Notes: generated by a model from the letters alone, not told the origin. A DNA stretch of 64,000 bases from an uncultured Bacilli bacterium (GCA_910580185.1 CAJTWC010000003.1:62001-126000); one strand, 5' to 3'; counted from the stretch's first letter, positions 24,812 to 33,014 are shown. Numbers and translations: made by a program.

Positions 24812-24847
24812 AATTCTCTCTCCTCTACTCTATCTACTCTAACTATA

Positions 24848-24875
24848 ATTTTACACTTTTTTACATTTTTGTCAA
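24848..24875 (-). promoter_or_regulatory. promoter with possible operator repeats
   Basis: On the minus strand: TTGACA, a 16-nt spacer and TAAAAT. The motif TGTAC/ACAAAA recurs through 24854-24884, and CTACTCTA is repeated in tandem between the promoter and the gene (plus-strand view). Confidence 0.6.
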
Positions 24876-24883
24876 CTTTTGTA

Positions 24884-24916
24884 CAAAAAAATAATAGAAT
24901 TATAAATTCTATTATT
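24884..24916 (-). terminator. terminator of spoIIM
   Basis: A perfect 12-bp stem (24890-24901 with 24905-24916) and a 3-nt loop, followed on the minus strand by seven T. Confidence 0.8.
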
Positions 24917-24920
24917 GGTT

Positions 24921-25553
24921 TCATATTAAAAACGTAAATAATTTTAATAATACCGGTGTTATATAAGCATCAACTAATGATATAGTTATAATTAAAATCA
25001 ATGATATTATAAAAGCTAGAAAATATCTACCAATAAAAGTTTTGAAATCTAAACTTTTTTTAGTAAGTAAAGATTTTAAAAATTTAATAGATACATATAC
25101 TGAGAAAAATGATAAAAATAAATAAATCAGTATAAATGCTACATGGCAAGGAAATATATATAATAATGAACCTAAAATACCTTTTAATGAATATTTATAT
25201 ATTATAGTTCCTATTGTAAGACCAGTTGTAAAACCCTTAAAAAATAATATCAGAATAACCGCAAATATACCTATCATAGAAATTCCTAAAATAAAAATTA
25301 TAGTAATTTGAATTATATTATTTATCAAAATACTTTCAAATGCACCTAGTCCAAATATACTTTTATCAAGAGTTTTAACACAAGTAAAAAATTCTCCTAC
25401 TTCATCTACTAATATTTTTTTATCAGCATTTCCAATAAAATTTATAAAGAGTGAGCCAAATATTAATCCTACCAAAAATATTATTATATTAAATATTATA
25501 ATTTTCTTTTCTTTTTTTAATAGTTCGTTTAAATAGTTTATTAATTTCTTCAT
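24921..25553 (-). CDS. spoIIM: stage II sporulation protein M homolog
   Basis: SpoIIM is a membrane protein of the SpoIIDMP engulfment machine that remodels septal peptidoglycan in sporulating cells. The 210-aa protein has about five membrane helices. The family pattern is clear: an N-terminal amphipathic helix; IIIFLVGLIFGSLF; an outer loop; ILGISMIGIFAVILILFFKGFTTGLTIG; a central HVAFILIYLFLSFF; and a final helix. AGGGAG stands before the ATG. spoIID and spoIIP are not in the window. Distant SpoIIM-like proteins occur in non-sporulators, but the other spore genes here favour the true function. Confidence 0.82.
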   Translation of the reverse strand: MKKLINYLNELLKKEKKIIIFNIIIFLVGLIFGSLFINFIGNADKKILVDEVGEFFTCVKTLDKSIFGLGAFESILINNIIQITIIFILGISMIGIFAVILILFFKGFTTGLTIGTIIYKYSLKGILGSLLYIFPCHVAFILIYLFLSFFSVYVSIKFLKSLLTKKSLDFKTFIGRYFLAFIISLILIITISLVDAYITPVLLKLFTFLI

Positions 25554-25648
25554 TTTAATCTCCCTAATAAACTATATTAATAATATTTAATATTATGACT
25601 TTTATTTTAATGATTTTTATATTATAATTATCCTAAGAGGTGAATAAA

Positions 25649-25792
25649 TTGGCTAAAAACATTAGTGAAAACAAAAAGAAAAAGAAAAAATTCAAAATAA
25701 ATTGGAGTAAAGTTTTAGTTTGGTTTGCGCTAATCGCAATGGTCGGATCAGCTATAATAGCAATACTATCCCCTATCATGTATAATAACTAG
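25649..25792 (+). CDS. small single-pass membrane protein (47 aa)
   Basis: This short gene starts with TTG, behind AGAGGTG at good spacing. The product has a very basic N-terminus (KNISENKKKKKKFKINW), one membrane helix (VLVWFALIAMVGSAIIAIL) and a short outer end (SPIMYNN). It resembles the small DUF4044-type proteins of Firmicutes, but that is an impression from memory. TATAAT lies at 25623-25628 and a textbook terminator follows the stop directly. Confidence 0.7.
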   Translation: MAKNISENKKKKKKFKINWSKVLVWFALIAMVGSAIIAILSPIMYNN

Positions 25793-25815
25793 AATACTGT
25801 CGTATTCTTTTTTTT
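25791..25815 (+). terminator. rho-independent terminator
   Basis: AGAATAC and GTATTCT pair around a 4-nt loop, followed by a T8 run. The stem starts within the TAG stop of the 47-aa gene. Confidence 0.85.
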
Positions 25816-25832
25816 ATTAAATATAATTTAGT

Positions 25833-26234
25833 ATGACAAACGAAGAAAAAATAAATAATCAAAAAATAAAATTTTTAGATCTTCAAATGGTAGCAACTAT
25901 AGGATTTATTTTAACTCTTATAATATCTTTTTTACTATCCTATGATAAAAAATTATCTTTAGAAAAAAAAGATAGATTATTCACAGAAGAAAACGCTCAA
26001 AATTTAGCTCTTTTTCAAACTATCTTAGTATTTGTAATAGCCATATGCTTTTTATATATAAATTATAAACAATATAATATCGCTAAAGAAAATCATGGTA
26101 ATGATGAAAATGACTTTCTTCTTCAAATAGAAACTTCAATATTCGCTATAATATCAGCTATCATTGGATTATATATTGTATTTAAAAATTACCGAAATAA
26201 AAATCTTAATATATCAGAAACGGAACCGTTTTAA
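25833..26234 (+). CDS. small membrane protein, possibly on a leaderless mRNA
   Basis: A 133-aa protein with three predicted membrane helices (about 17-37, 58-76 and 94-114) and charged loops; no family recognised. A perfect TATAAT (25822-25827) ends only 5 nt before the ATG, so transcription would begin at or next to the start codon, and there is no ribosome site. It is either translated leaderless, or the true start lies further in; the next in-frame ATG would remove the charged N-terminus. The end overlaps the convergent gene by 4 nt. Confidence 0.65.
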   Translation: MTNEEKINNQKIKFLDLQMVATIGFILTLIISFLLSYDKKLSLEKKDRLFTEENAQNLALFQTILVFVIAICFLYINYKQYNIAKENHGNDENDFLLQIETSIFAIISAIIGLYIVFKNYRNKNLNISETEPF

Positions 26235-26788
26235 TTATCATATTTATAATTTAAACTTTTTTCAGCATACTCTAAAGCTTTATCTCTGTCAAAAAAATAT
26301 TCATCAGGAATTATAAAACAGCTAGTTTTACGATAACCATTTGATATTTCAAAAGAAAGTGCAATTCCAATTATTTGTTCATCATTAAGTTTTTTTAAAT
26401 GCTTCAATAGTTCTTTATCATAATGTTTAATAATATCAATTTTTAAATTTTCTTCAATGTACACTCTTTTTACAGATGCTTTTAAAGTTTCTAAATAATT
26501 ATTATCTACGTTTACTTTTCTTTTAATTAAATAATAAGTATATGCTTCACAAAAACCATCTATACATAAAAGAAAATTAGTATGACTATTAGGATATGGT
26601 AAAGTTAGATTAATATTATATATTTTATTATTTTTAAAATTTACCATACATATATTCTGATTATTACTTAAATTTCTAACAAACTTAGCTTTATCTTCCA
26701 TATAACTTATAAACTTTTTATCGAAAAAACGTAACTTTTCTAAAAAGGTTATAACCTTTAAATAATAATTTTTAGTTTTTTTATCCAT
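26231..26788 (-). CDS. unknown protein
   Basis: A 185-aa soluble protein, Lys/Tyr/Asn-rich, starting MDKKTKNYYLKVITFLEKLRFF behind AGGTGAT; an in-frame TTG two codons upstream is too near that site. It has a central beta-rich part (FKNNKIYNINLTLPYPNSH) and a helical C-terminus. There is no membrane segment or known motif. The stop is convergent with, and overlaps, the preceding plus-strand gene. Confidence 0.7.
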   Translation of the reverse strand: MDKKTKNYYLKVITFLEKLRFFDKKFISYMEDKAKFVRNLSNNQNICMVNFKNNKIYNINLTLPYPNSHTNFLLCIDGFCEAYTYYLIKRKVNVDNNYLETLKASVKRVYIEENLKIDIIKHYDKELLKHLKKLNDEQIIGIALSFEISNGYRKTSCFIIPDEYFFDRDKALEYAEKSLNYKYDN

Positions 26789-26833
26789 ATGCAAATCACC
26801 TGGTAAAATATAATATCACAAAAAAAGAAAAAA

Positions 26834-26850
26834 AGGAACTAAACGTTCCT
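26834..26850 (-). terminator. terminator of spoIVB
   Basis: AGGAAC and GTTCCT form a short stem. The minus strand then reads into seven T. Confidence 0.7.
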
Positions 26851-27838
26851 AATTTTCCGCTTCTTTAAGCATTGTTGTAATTAATATCCCATATCCTCTT
26901 TTAGGATTATTAACTACTACGTTCGTTACTGCACCTATTATATTATCTCCTTGAATTATAGGAGAACCACTCATTCCTTGAACAATTCCACCAGTTTTTT
27001 CAACTAAATTATCATCTGTTACTTCAAATAATATATTTTTATTACTATTACCATCATTAGTTACCTTAATTATGTTTATTTCGTATTCTGTTTTTATATC
27101 ATCTTTTAATACCGTTATAATTTTAGCTTTGCCTAGTTTTATATCTTCATAATCAACTACTTTATATAAACTATTTTTATTTATTTCTTTCGTATAGCTA
27201 CCAAATATTCCTGATGTTGTATTTTCTTTTATATCACCAAATACTTCATTTGAATTTACATTAGCATTTTTAGCACCAGGTTCTCCTCTGGTAGATTTAT
27301 CAATAGACGTTACGTTTGAATCATAAATTTTACCGTCTTTTACATTTAACATAACACCGCTTGTTCCTTCTATTACTTCGTGCCCTAATGCACCATAAAG
27401 TTTAGTTTTTGGATCGATAAATGTTAAAGTTCCTATTCCTGAGACCATGTCTTTAACATAAAGCCCAGTTTTTAATGTATTATCTTCATTTATTAAATTT
27501 AAAGTCGTATCGCTATTTTTTTTATTTCTCTTATACGTAATTTTTAAACTTCTTTGATTACTATTTTTTATCGAGGTAATAAAATCATCTATTGTTTTAA
27601 CATTATTATCATCTACTTTAACTATAGTATCTCCTGCTTTTAAATTAGCTTCTACTCCTGGAGACATATCACCTACTTTATAAAAACCTGCTATTATAAC
27701 TCCGTTATTATTAATTTGAAGCCCTATGTTTTCTCCGCCTGCTATTATATAATCAGAATAAGCAAATAAAGTTTGTGGCATAATAAATGTAGCAACTATA
27801 AAAATTGCTATAAAACTTTTAATTTTTTTAAAAAACAT
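26849..27838 (-). CDS. spoIVB: SpoIVB peptidase (S55), sporulation signalling protease
   Basis: In spore formers SpoIVB is made in the forespore and triggers pro-sigma-K processing across the intermembrane space. The 329-aa protein has a signal-anchor (about 5-26), a PDZ domain (about 35-110, GVEANLKAGDTIVKVDD) and an S55 domain (GIGTLTFIDP, then YGALGHEV). The triad is complete: His in ALGH, Asp in FEVTD, and Ser in GMSGSP exactly 15 residues after that Asp. The ending KRGYGILI fits. It is shorter than the Bacillus protein (about 425 aa). CATAATA on the minus strand at 27880-27874 resembles a sigma-G -10, but I see no convincing -35. Confidence 0.9.
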   Translation of the reverse strand: MFFKKIKSFIAIFIVATFIMPQTLFAYSDYIIAGGENIGLQINNNGVIIAGFYKVGDMSPGVEANLKAGDTIVKVDDNNVKTIDDFITSIKNSNQRSLKITYKRNKKNSDTTLNLINEDNTLKTGLYVKDMVSGIGTLTFIDPKTKLYGALGHEVIEGTSGVMLNVKDGKIYDSNVTSIDKSTRGEPGAKNANVNSNEVFGDIKENTTSGIFGSYTKEINKNSLYKVVDYEDIKLGKAKIITVLKDDIKTEYEINIIKVTNDGNSNKNILFEVTDDNLVEKTGGIVQGMSGSPIIQGDNIIGAVTNVVVNNPKRGYGILITTMLKEAEN

Positions 27839-27932
27839 TTTTTATGCTCCTTTTGTAATTCGAACTACATTATTATTATGTTTCAAATATTTTTAATAAT
27901 TAGTGATAAAAAATGGTAATAAAAAAAGGAAA

Positions 27933-28835
27933 TTAATCCCATAAATTTTTAGGATATTTTCCTTCTTCTATCATTTTATTAATAGCATTAACTAAGTCTT
28001 CTTTATCTTCTTTATAAGTAACACCATACCATTTTTCATCAGTGTCCAATACTTTAACATTTATTTTACCTTCGTCAATTCTTTTAAACACACTAGTTGG
28101 TATTAAGAATTCACATTTGTCTAAATCATTTTTATGATTTTCAAAAAATTCTATCATTTCTTCTTCTAAATAATTAAATATAGAAGGTTTAAATCCAAAG
28201 AAGTTCATTGATACTAAATCGTTTTCATTTATTTCAAAAATATTGTTTTCATCTTCTAAAGATGTAGCCATTATCTTATCACCATTTTTTTCTATACTAG
28301 ATTCAATTAGACTAGTTAAGTTTCCGTTGCTATCTTTTTCGCAAACTCCTCTTTTAACAGATCCGTTTTCACTCATGGTGTTTATTACGTTATATCCTAC
28401 CATAGCATATTCATTACTATCTGTTACTTTATCGAAGTATTCCTTTGTTTTTACATATGGATCAAGTCCATAAAAATCATCTGCATTTATTATAGAAAAT
28501 GGTTCATTTACATACTTTTTAGCAGATAAAATCGCATGTGATGTTCCCCAAGGTTTTACTCTTCCAACAGGTATTTCAACACCTTCAGGTACATCTTCTA
28601 TTTTCTGGAATGCATATTCAACTTTTATTTTAGATTCTATTCTTTTTCCAATAGTATCTCTAAATAAATCGTAGTTTTCTTCTTTTATTATGAAAACAAC
28701 TTTATCATATCCAGCTCTTATTGCATCATATACTGAATAATCTAAAATAAATTCTCCATTTGGTCCTACTGGTTCTACTTGTTTTAATCCGCCGAATCTA
28801 GAACCCATTCCGGCAGCCATAATTACTAATGTCAT
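27933..28835 (-). CDS. sugar-phosphate nucleotidyltransferase family protein
   Basis: A 300-aa enzyme with the NTP-transferase Rossmann-like fold. The nucleotide loop is LVIMAAGMGSRFGGLKQ, with the catalytic Arg and Lys, followed by KPWGTSHAILSAK and the metal-binding strand IINADDFYG. Enzymes of this type activate sugar-1-phosphates or choline phosphate with CTP/UTP; the substrate is not decided by sequence alone. AGGAGG precedes the ATG. It is the last gene of a minus-strand run that begins with xseA, separated from its upstream neighbour by one base. Confidence 0.85.
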   Translation of the reverse strand: MTLVIMAAGMGSRFGGLKQVEPVGPNGEFILDYSVYDAIRAGYDKVVFIIKEENYDLFRDTIGKRIESKIKVEYAFQKIEDVPEGVEIPVGRVKPWGTSHAILSAKKYVNEPFSIINADDFYGLDPYVKTKEYFDKVTDSNEYAMVGYNVINTMSENGSVKRGVCEKDSNGNLTSLIESSIEKNGDKIMATSLEDENNIFEINENDLVSMNFFGFKPSIFNYLEEEMIEFFENHKNDLDKCEFLIPTSVFKRIDEGKINVKVLDTDEKWYGVTYKEDKEDLVNAINKMIEEGKYPKNLWD

Positions 28836-28836
28836 A

Positions 28837-29241
28837 TTATTTTCCTCCTTTATTTACAATATCTATAACATATTTTTTTAAGTCACTTGTAATATCAATT
28901 TGATAGCTATCATCATTTTTTAAGTTATGAAGATACGTAACTCCACATTCTGTGTTATCAAAAGTAATCTTATAATTACCAAACTTAACTATATACATAC
29001 CAATTCCAATACAATTTGTAATATGTTTAGTTTCCTTTAAATCCTCTTTTTTTAAATATTTTTTAATTATATTCTGATTTTTTTTTGTTAACTTAATTTT
29101 TTTAGTTCTATCAGTTTGATAATCAAGCCTTTTATAGACTTCAACATTATTAGAACTATTACTCTTATTTAACATTAAAATACTTATTATAATTACTAAT
29201 ATTAACAAAATCATAATAATTATTTTTTTAATATTTCTCAT
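28837..29241 (-). CDS. exported or membrane-anchored small protein
   Basis: A 134-aa protein. Residues about 4-26 form a signal-anchor (IKKIIIMILLILVIIISILML), followed by a soluble outer domain of about 105 residues with two Cys (TNCIGIG and TECGV) that could form a disulfide. No family recognised. It begins 6 nt after the xseB stop, behind GGAG, and its stop is one base before the next gene, so it is in the xseA operon. Confidence 0.72.
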   Translation of the reverse strand: MRNIKKIIIMILLILVIIISILMLNKSNSSNNVEVYKRLDYQTDRTKKIKLTKKNQNIIKKYLKKEDLKETKHITNCIGIGMYIVKFGNYKITFDNTECGVTYLHNLKNDDSYQIDITSDLKKYVIDIVNKGGK

Positions 29242-29246
29242 TATGT

Positions 29247-29468
29247 TTACTCCGCAGTAAAGTCTTCTTCACTACCATTTTCCGTTAATATTTTATTAAC
29301 ATTTTCTTCTGCGGTTTTAAGCTTTAATGAGCATTCCTTAGCAAGTTTCATAGCAGTAGTATATTTTTCTATTGCATCATCTAAATCTACATCGCCTCGT
29401 TCTAACTCACTTACCATTTTTTCAAGTTCATTTAACTTATCTTCAAATTTTGTTTCTTCTTTTTCCAT
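29247..29468 (-). CDS. xseB: exodeoxyribonuclease VII small subunit
   Basis: This partner of XseA in exonuclease VII degrades single-stranded DNA to oligonucleotides. The 73-aa protein shows the family pattern FEDKLNELEKMVSELERGDVDLDDAI...LKLKTAEENVNKI. ATG 29468 follows AGGAGGAAAC; the longer reading from 29486 is out of register with that site. Unusually, a small membrane-protein gene separates it from xseA. Confidence 0.95.
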   Translation of the reverse strand: MEKEETKFEDKLNELEKMVSELERGDVDLDDAIEKYTTAMKLAKECSLKLKTAEENVNKILTENGSEEDFTAE

Positions 29469-29476
29469 GTTTCCTC

Positions 29477-29761
29477 CTACATACATTTATATATTCCTAA
29501 AATGCAAAGTATAATTGATACTATGACAAGTCCCAAATGATAATATTTATCATCTTTATCTTTAACTTTAAACATCCCAAATATATTATATATAATTGAT
29601 ATTGTCATAGATAAAACTATTATCGTAAATAATAATTTACCAAATAAATTATTATAACTAATTCTAGCGTTAAATAAAGCCATTACAACTTCTATTAAAA
29701 GAAGTATAAAAGTAAGCGTTGTACCTATAATCGCACTATTTGCTTTTTTATTATTTTTCAT
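29477..29761 (-). CDS. small membrane protein between xseA and xseB
   Basis: A 94-aa protein with three predicted membrane helices (about 8-28, 37-58 and 72-90) and a basic N-terminus (MKNNKKANS). No family recognised. ATG 29761 lies behind GGAGG, inside the last codons of xseA, so it overlaps that gene by 11 nt; its stop is 8 nt before the xseB start. Placement inside the exonuclease VII pair is odd. Confidence 0.75.
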   Translation of the reverse strand: MKNNKKANSAIIGTTLTFILLLIEVVMALFNARISYNNLFGKLLFTIIVLSMTISIIYNIFGMFKVKDKDDKYYHLGLVIVSIILCILGIYKCM

Positions 29762-31022
29762 GTAAAACCTCCATAACCTTAGCATTTATTTTACCATCTT
29801 TTAACATAATATTAATATTATCTTCTATTTTTAAATCATTAACGCTTGATATGCAAATATCATCTTTTTTTGTTACAGAGTATCCTCTTTTTAAAGCGTT
29901 TAGTGGATTTAATATTTCTAACTTTTCAATTAAATGGTTAGTTTTCTTTAATTTGTTTTCATATAGAATATTTGGATTTTTAAATATAATACTATTTTCT
30001 ATTATTTCTAATTTAGATTTACTAGTATATATAATAGTATTCATACACGTATTTAACTTATCTATTATGTTGTCTAACTTCTGTTCTTTTATTTCGTATA
30101 AACTTAAAGGATTTTTTAAAACATAACTTTCCGATAGTTTTTTTAGTCTTAATTTATTATTTTCTAAAATTCTTTTAACACTATTTGTAAGCCTTGCCTC
30201 ATTATTACTTATTTCTAATAACAAATCAGTTAAAATAGGCACCGCACGCTCTGCTGCTCCCGTTGGAGTTTCAGCTCTTACATCCGCTACAAAATCGCAT
30301 ATCGTAAAATCTATTTGATGGCCAACGCCACTTATTATAGGTGTTTTACAAGAAAAAACTTTACGAGCAACTACTTCTTCGTTAAAAGGCCATAAATCCT
30401 CGATAGAACCTCCTCCACGTCCAAGTATAATAACGTCTAAATCGTAATTATCAGCAATATCTAACTTTTTTACAATGTCATCTTTAGCAAGCTCTCCTTG
30501 TACTAAACAAGGAAATAAAATTGTTTTACAAATTGGAAACCTTCTTTTAATGGTAGATAAAATATCTTTTACCGCCGCTCCAGTAGATGCTGTAATGATA
30601 CCTACCCTCATAGGAATTTTTGGAATTTCCTTTTTATATTTAGGGTCAAATAAACCTTCTTCACCTAGTTTTTTCTTTAACTGTTCAAACGCAATATGCA
30701 AATTACCAACGCCATCTTCTAACATTTCACTTACGTATATTTGATAATTACCAGTTGATTCAAAAACACTTATTTTACCCTTTACCAATATCTTCATACC
30801 ATCTTCTGGTATAAATTTAAGTTTAGAGGCGTTAAAACTAAACATAATGGCATTTATTCTTGAGTTTTCATCCTTAATAGTAAAATAGAAATGACCACGA
30901 GTATGTGCTTTAAAATTAGATATTTCTCCTTTTAAGTACACTTCTTGCAGGTTTTTATCATTATCAATTTTATACTTAATGTATCTAGTAAGTGCGGTTA
31001 CACTCAAATATTTATCATCCAT
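29751..31022 (-). CDS. xseA: exodeoxyribonuclease VII large subunit
   Basis: The catalytic subunit of exonuclease VII. The 423-aa protein has an N-terminal OB-fold (about 1-100, VYLKGEISNFKAHTRGHFYFTIKD) and the catalytic core (MRVGIITASTGAAVKDIL, VIILGRGGGSIEDLWPFNEE, IISGVGHQIDFTICDFVADVRAETPTGAAE). A long helical region and a C-terminal GYSV...K segment follow. The start is ATG 31022, behind AGGTG; a GTG three codons upstream would be too close. It is the first gene of an operon running to 27933. Confidence 0.96.
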   Translation of the reverse strand: MDDKYLSVTALTRYIKYKIDNDKNLQEVYLKGEISNFKAHTRGHFYFTIKDENSRINAIMFSFNASKLKFIPEDGMKILVKGKISVFESTGNYQIYVSEMLEDGVGNLHIAFEQLKKKLGEEGLFDPKYKKEIPKIPMRVGIITASTGAAVKDILSTIKRRFPICKTILFPCLVQGELAKDDIVKKLDIADNYDLDVIILGRGGGSIEDLWPFNEEVVARKVFSCKTPIISGVGHQIDFTICDFVADVRAETPTGAAERAVPILTDLLLEISNNEARLTNSVKRILENNKLRLKKLSESYVLKNPLSLYEIKEQKLDNIIDKLNTCMNTIIYTSKSKLEIIENSIIFKNPNILYENKLKKTNHLIEKLEILNPLNALKRGYSVTKKDDICISSVNDLKIEDNINIMLKDGKINAKVMEVLHEK

Positions 31023-31091
31023 ATCTTTCACCTATTTTTCTTACAATTACATTGTATCATTTTTTAGAATTAGGTGCAATTTATATCACAA

Positions 31092-31117
31092 AAAAAGTAT
31101 CTCATTAGATACTTTTT
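31092..31117 (-). terminator. terminator of the 234-aa gene
   Basis: An 11-bp stem with a 4-nt loop and a T run on the minus strand. The stop codon of the gene lies in the loop. Confidence 0.8.
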
Positions 31118-31809
31118 AATGTTTTTTCAATCTCTTTTATTTTCTTATTTGAGATTTTTTTGTTTTTTCTTCTTAATTCTTTAGAAATCCCATTCACAGC
31201 GTTTCTTATAATAATTTCTTCATCCGTATCTTTATAACAATTAAGTGTAAATGTCAATGCTTTTGAAAAATCTTCTATTCCTCTATTTAAAATATGATTG
31301 GCAAAATCTCTTGACAACCTTTTACAATATAAGTATTCCCACATGTTATCAGGATTTGCGTAAAAGGTAGCATACATTCCTGGATTATAAACAGGTCTAA
31401 TCATTTTTTCACGTTTAGGCAAATTAGAATATTCGCTATACATTTCATCTAATTCGTCATATAAATCACAAATATATTCTTTTCTTAAATTTTCTTTAAT
31501 CATATGAAATTCTAACATTATCTCATTGTTATTCTCAAACTCATCTATTTCCATTCCATGAAAAAATCTTTCTTTAATATATTCTTCATATTCATTAGCA
31601 AATTTTGAAACAGCATATACCGTTGGTACTTTCATTTCTTCTTTTGGAACTGACATAATTGCTAATGCTTCTAAATTTAACGCCGCTTCAAAACTTGCTT
31701 TGGTTTTAAAAGCAGAAGATATTATATCTTCACACTTTTGGTCAACCCTTTTTCTATATCCAACACCGTCATTTTTATCGGATTCTTCTCTCTTAAAATA
31801 ATTAAACAC
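31105..31809 (-). CDS. unknown protein
   Basis: A 234-aa soluble helical protein with no family that I can name. GTG 31809 follows AAAGGAGGG at ideal spacing. Conserved-looking points are VPKEEMKVPTVYAVSKFANEYEEYI, a Tyr/Met-rich YNPGMYATFYANPDNMWEYLYCK and a very basic C-terminus (LRRKNKKISNKKIKEIEK). It is a single-gene unit with its own terminator, divergent from the methyltransferase gene. Confidence 0.72.
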   Translation of the reverse strand: MFNYFKREESDKNDGVGYRKRVDQKCEDIISSAFKTKASFEAALNLEALAIMSVPKEEMKVPTVYAVSKFANEYEEYIKERFFHGMEIDEFENNNEIMLEFHMIKENLRKEYICDLYDELDEMYSEYSNLPKREKMIRPVYNPGMYATFYANPDNMWEYLYCKRLSRDFANHILNRGIEDFSKALTFTLNCYKDTDEEIIIRNAVNGISKELRRKNKKISNKKIKEIEKTLKSI

Positions 31810-31903
31810 CTTAAAACCCTCCTTTTAAGTAATATTATTATAAATGGAATTATAATAATTTGCAATATTTTTGTTTATGATATATCATTATCTTGGTGAT
31901 TTT

Positions 31904-32680
31904 ATGAATGAAGAAAACTTAATTACTTACTATAATAAATTTAACGAAGATAAAAGATTAACTCATCGTCATGGTATTGTAGAATATGTAACCGCTATGA
32001 AATATATTCATGATTTATTAAAAAAATACAAAAATCCTAAAATATTAGACGTGGGAGCTGGTACTGGTAGGTATTCGGTTACATTAGCAAATGAAGGTTA
32101 TGATGTAACTGCTATCGAGCTTGTAAAACATAATTTAATGACGTTAAAATCAAAAAACAGCACTGTTAAAGCACATTTAGGTAATGCTACTAACCTTTCC
32201 TTATTTAAAGATAATTCGTTTGATGTGGTGCTTTTATTTGGGCCACTATATCATTTAATTAATAAAGAAGATAAATTAAAAGCTATAATAGAAGCTAAAA
32301 GGGTTTTGAAAAAAGATGGTGTTATATTAATTAGTTATTATATGAATGAATATGCAATAATTACCCATGGATTCAAAGATAATAATATATTGGATGCAAT
32401 TAAAAACAATGAAATTGATGAAAACTTTCATGTTACGCCTAAAGAAACCGACCTTTATAGCATGGTTAGATTAGAAGATATTAATGAATTAAAAGATTTA
32501 TCAGAATTAAATAGAATTAAAATATTATCCCAAGATGGCCCTTCTGATTATATTAGGCGGGTAATTAATAAAATGGATGAAAAAACTTTTAATACGTATA
32601 TAAAATACCATCTGTCAACGTGTGAAAGGCCTGAACTTTTAGGCGCATCAAGTCATGTTTTAGATATATTAAAAAAATAA
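31904..32680 (+). CDS. SAM-dependent class I methyltransferase
   Basis: A 258-aa protein with a Rossmann methyltransferase core: motif I (ILDVGAGTGRYSV), the acidic end of strand 2 (VTAIELV), NATNLSLFKDNSFDVVLLFGPLYHL (motif IV region) and the AKRVLKKDGVILISY strand. The C-terminal half is mainly helical and may choose the substrate, which is unknown. ATG 31904 is chosen for TTGGTGAT at good spacing; the longer reading from 31871 has no ribosome site. Confidence 0.85.
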   Translation: MNEENLITYYNKFNEDKRLTHRHGIVEYVTAMKYIHDLLKKYKNPKILDVGAGTGRYSVTLANEGYDVTAIELVKHNLMTLKSKNSTVKAHLGNATNLSLFKDNSFDVVLLFGPLYHLINKEDKLKAIIEAKRVLKKDGVILISYYMNEYAIITHGFKDNNILDAIKNNEIDENFHVTPKETDLYSMVRLEDINELKDLSELNRIKILSQDGPSDYIRRVINKMDEKTFNTYIKYHLSTCERPELLGASSHVLDILKK

Positions 32681-32682
32681 TA

Positions 32683-32711
32683 TTTACATAAATATAATAT
32701 TTTTGTATAAT
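32683..32711 (+). promoter_or_regulatory. promoter of a small RNA
   Basis: TTTACA, a 17-nt spacer and a perfect TATAAT, with no reading frame downstream before the terminator at 32769-32807. Confidence 0.7.
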
Positions 32712-32717
32712 TTAATT

Positions 32718-32810
32718 AGTGAGAGCACCTAACTTAAGGTTAGTAGCTTTCCTTAAATTTGTTTAGGGAAAAAGCGTAACTCCCCCCTGGGTATAGTTAC
32801 GCTTTTTCTT
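32718..32810 (+). ncRNA. candidate small RNA with C-rich terminator loop
   Basis: About 93 nt between a good promoter and a strong terminator, with no open frame. It can fold into a short leader hairpin (CTAAC/GTTAG at 32730-32744), a second stem (TTCCTTAAA/TTTAGGGAA) and the terminator hairpin, whose 15-nt loop contains CCCCCC. C-rich loops are typical of Firmicutes regulatory RNAs that pair with ribosome sites. Its 3' half is antisense to the end of a convergent 26-codon gene. SRP RNA was considered and rejected because its tetraloop motif is absent. Confidence 0.6.
32769..32807. terminator. bidirectional terminator between sRNA and peptide gene
   Basis: A perfect 12-bp stem (AAAAAGCGTAAC with GTTACGCTTTTT) and a 15-nt loop. 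Both strands end the stem with five T. Confidence 0.85.
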
Positions 32811-32891
32811 TTATATTTTAAAAATTAGTATTGCTAATAATAAAATTAAAAGGATAATTATTACTCTTTGAAACTTAGTTTCACTTTTCAT
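32811..32891 (-). CDS. 26-aa hydrophobic peptide (type I toxin-like)
   Basis: This short frame has an unusually strong ribosome site (AAAGGTGGTG) before its ATG. The peptide has a polar start (MKSETKFQR), one membrane-spanning run of Ile/Leu/Ala (VIIILLILLLAILIF) and a Lys near the end. A candidate promoter lies at 32970-32975 (TCTAAT -10, weak -35), giving a leader of about 72 nt. The mRNA is convergent with the small RNA and shares its terminator. Size, composition and layout match Fst/TxpA-like toxins, but this is inference. Confidence 0.6.
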   Translation of the reverse strand: MKSETKFQRVIIILLILLLAILIFKI

Positions 32892-33014
32892 AAACATCAC
32901 CACCTTTCTATTCTTCATAAAAAGACGGAAAGCTAAACTAACCCACTATTAGGTGTTCTCATATTTATTATTAGATAAAACTTTTAAATATCCCCTAAAA
33001 TTAAATAAAAAAAT

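Larger units (their letters stand above)
32720..32961. repeat. imperfect inverted repeat (leaders of two convergent RNAs)
   Basis: The 33 bases at 32720-32752 and the reverse complement of 32927-32961 match along their length (TGAGAnCACCTAA, GGTTAGT, AGCTTTCC), with a few mismatches and a 2-nt gap. Each copy lies at the predicted 5' end of one of two convergent transcripts. Confidence 0.75.

Noticed and set aside
32718..32810. SRP (4.5S) RNA
   Set aside because: The conserved GGAA-tetraloop domain is absent.
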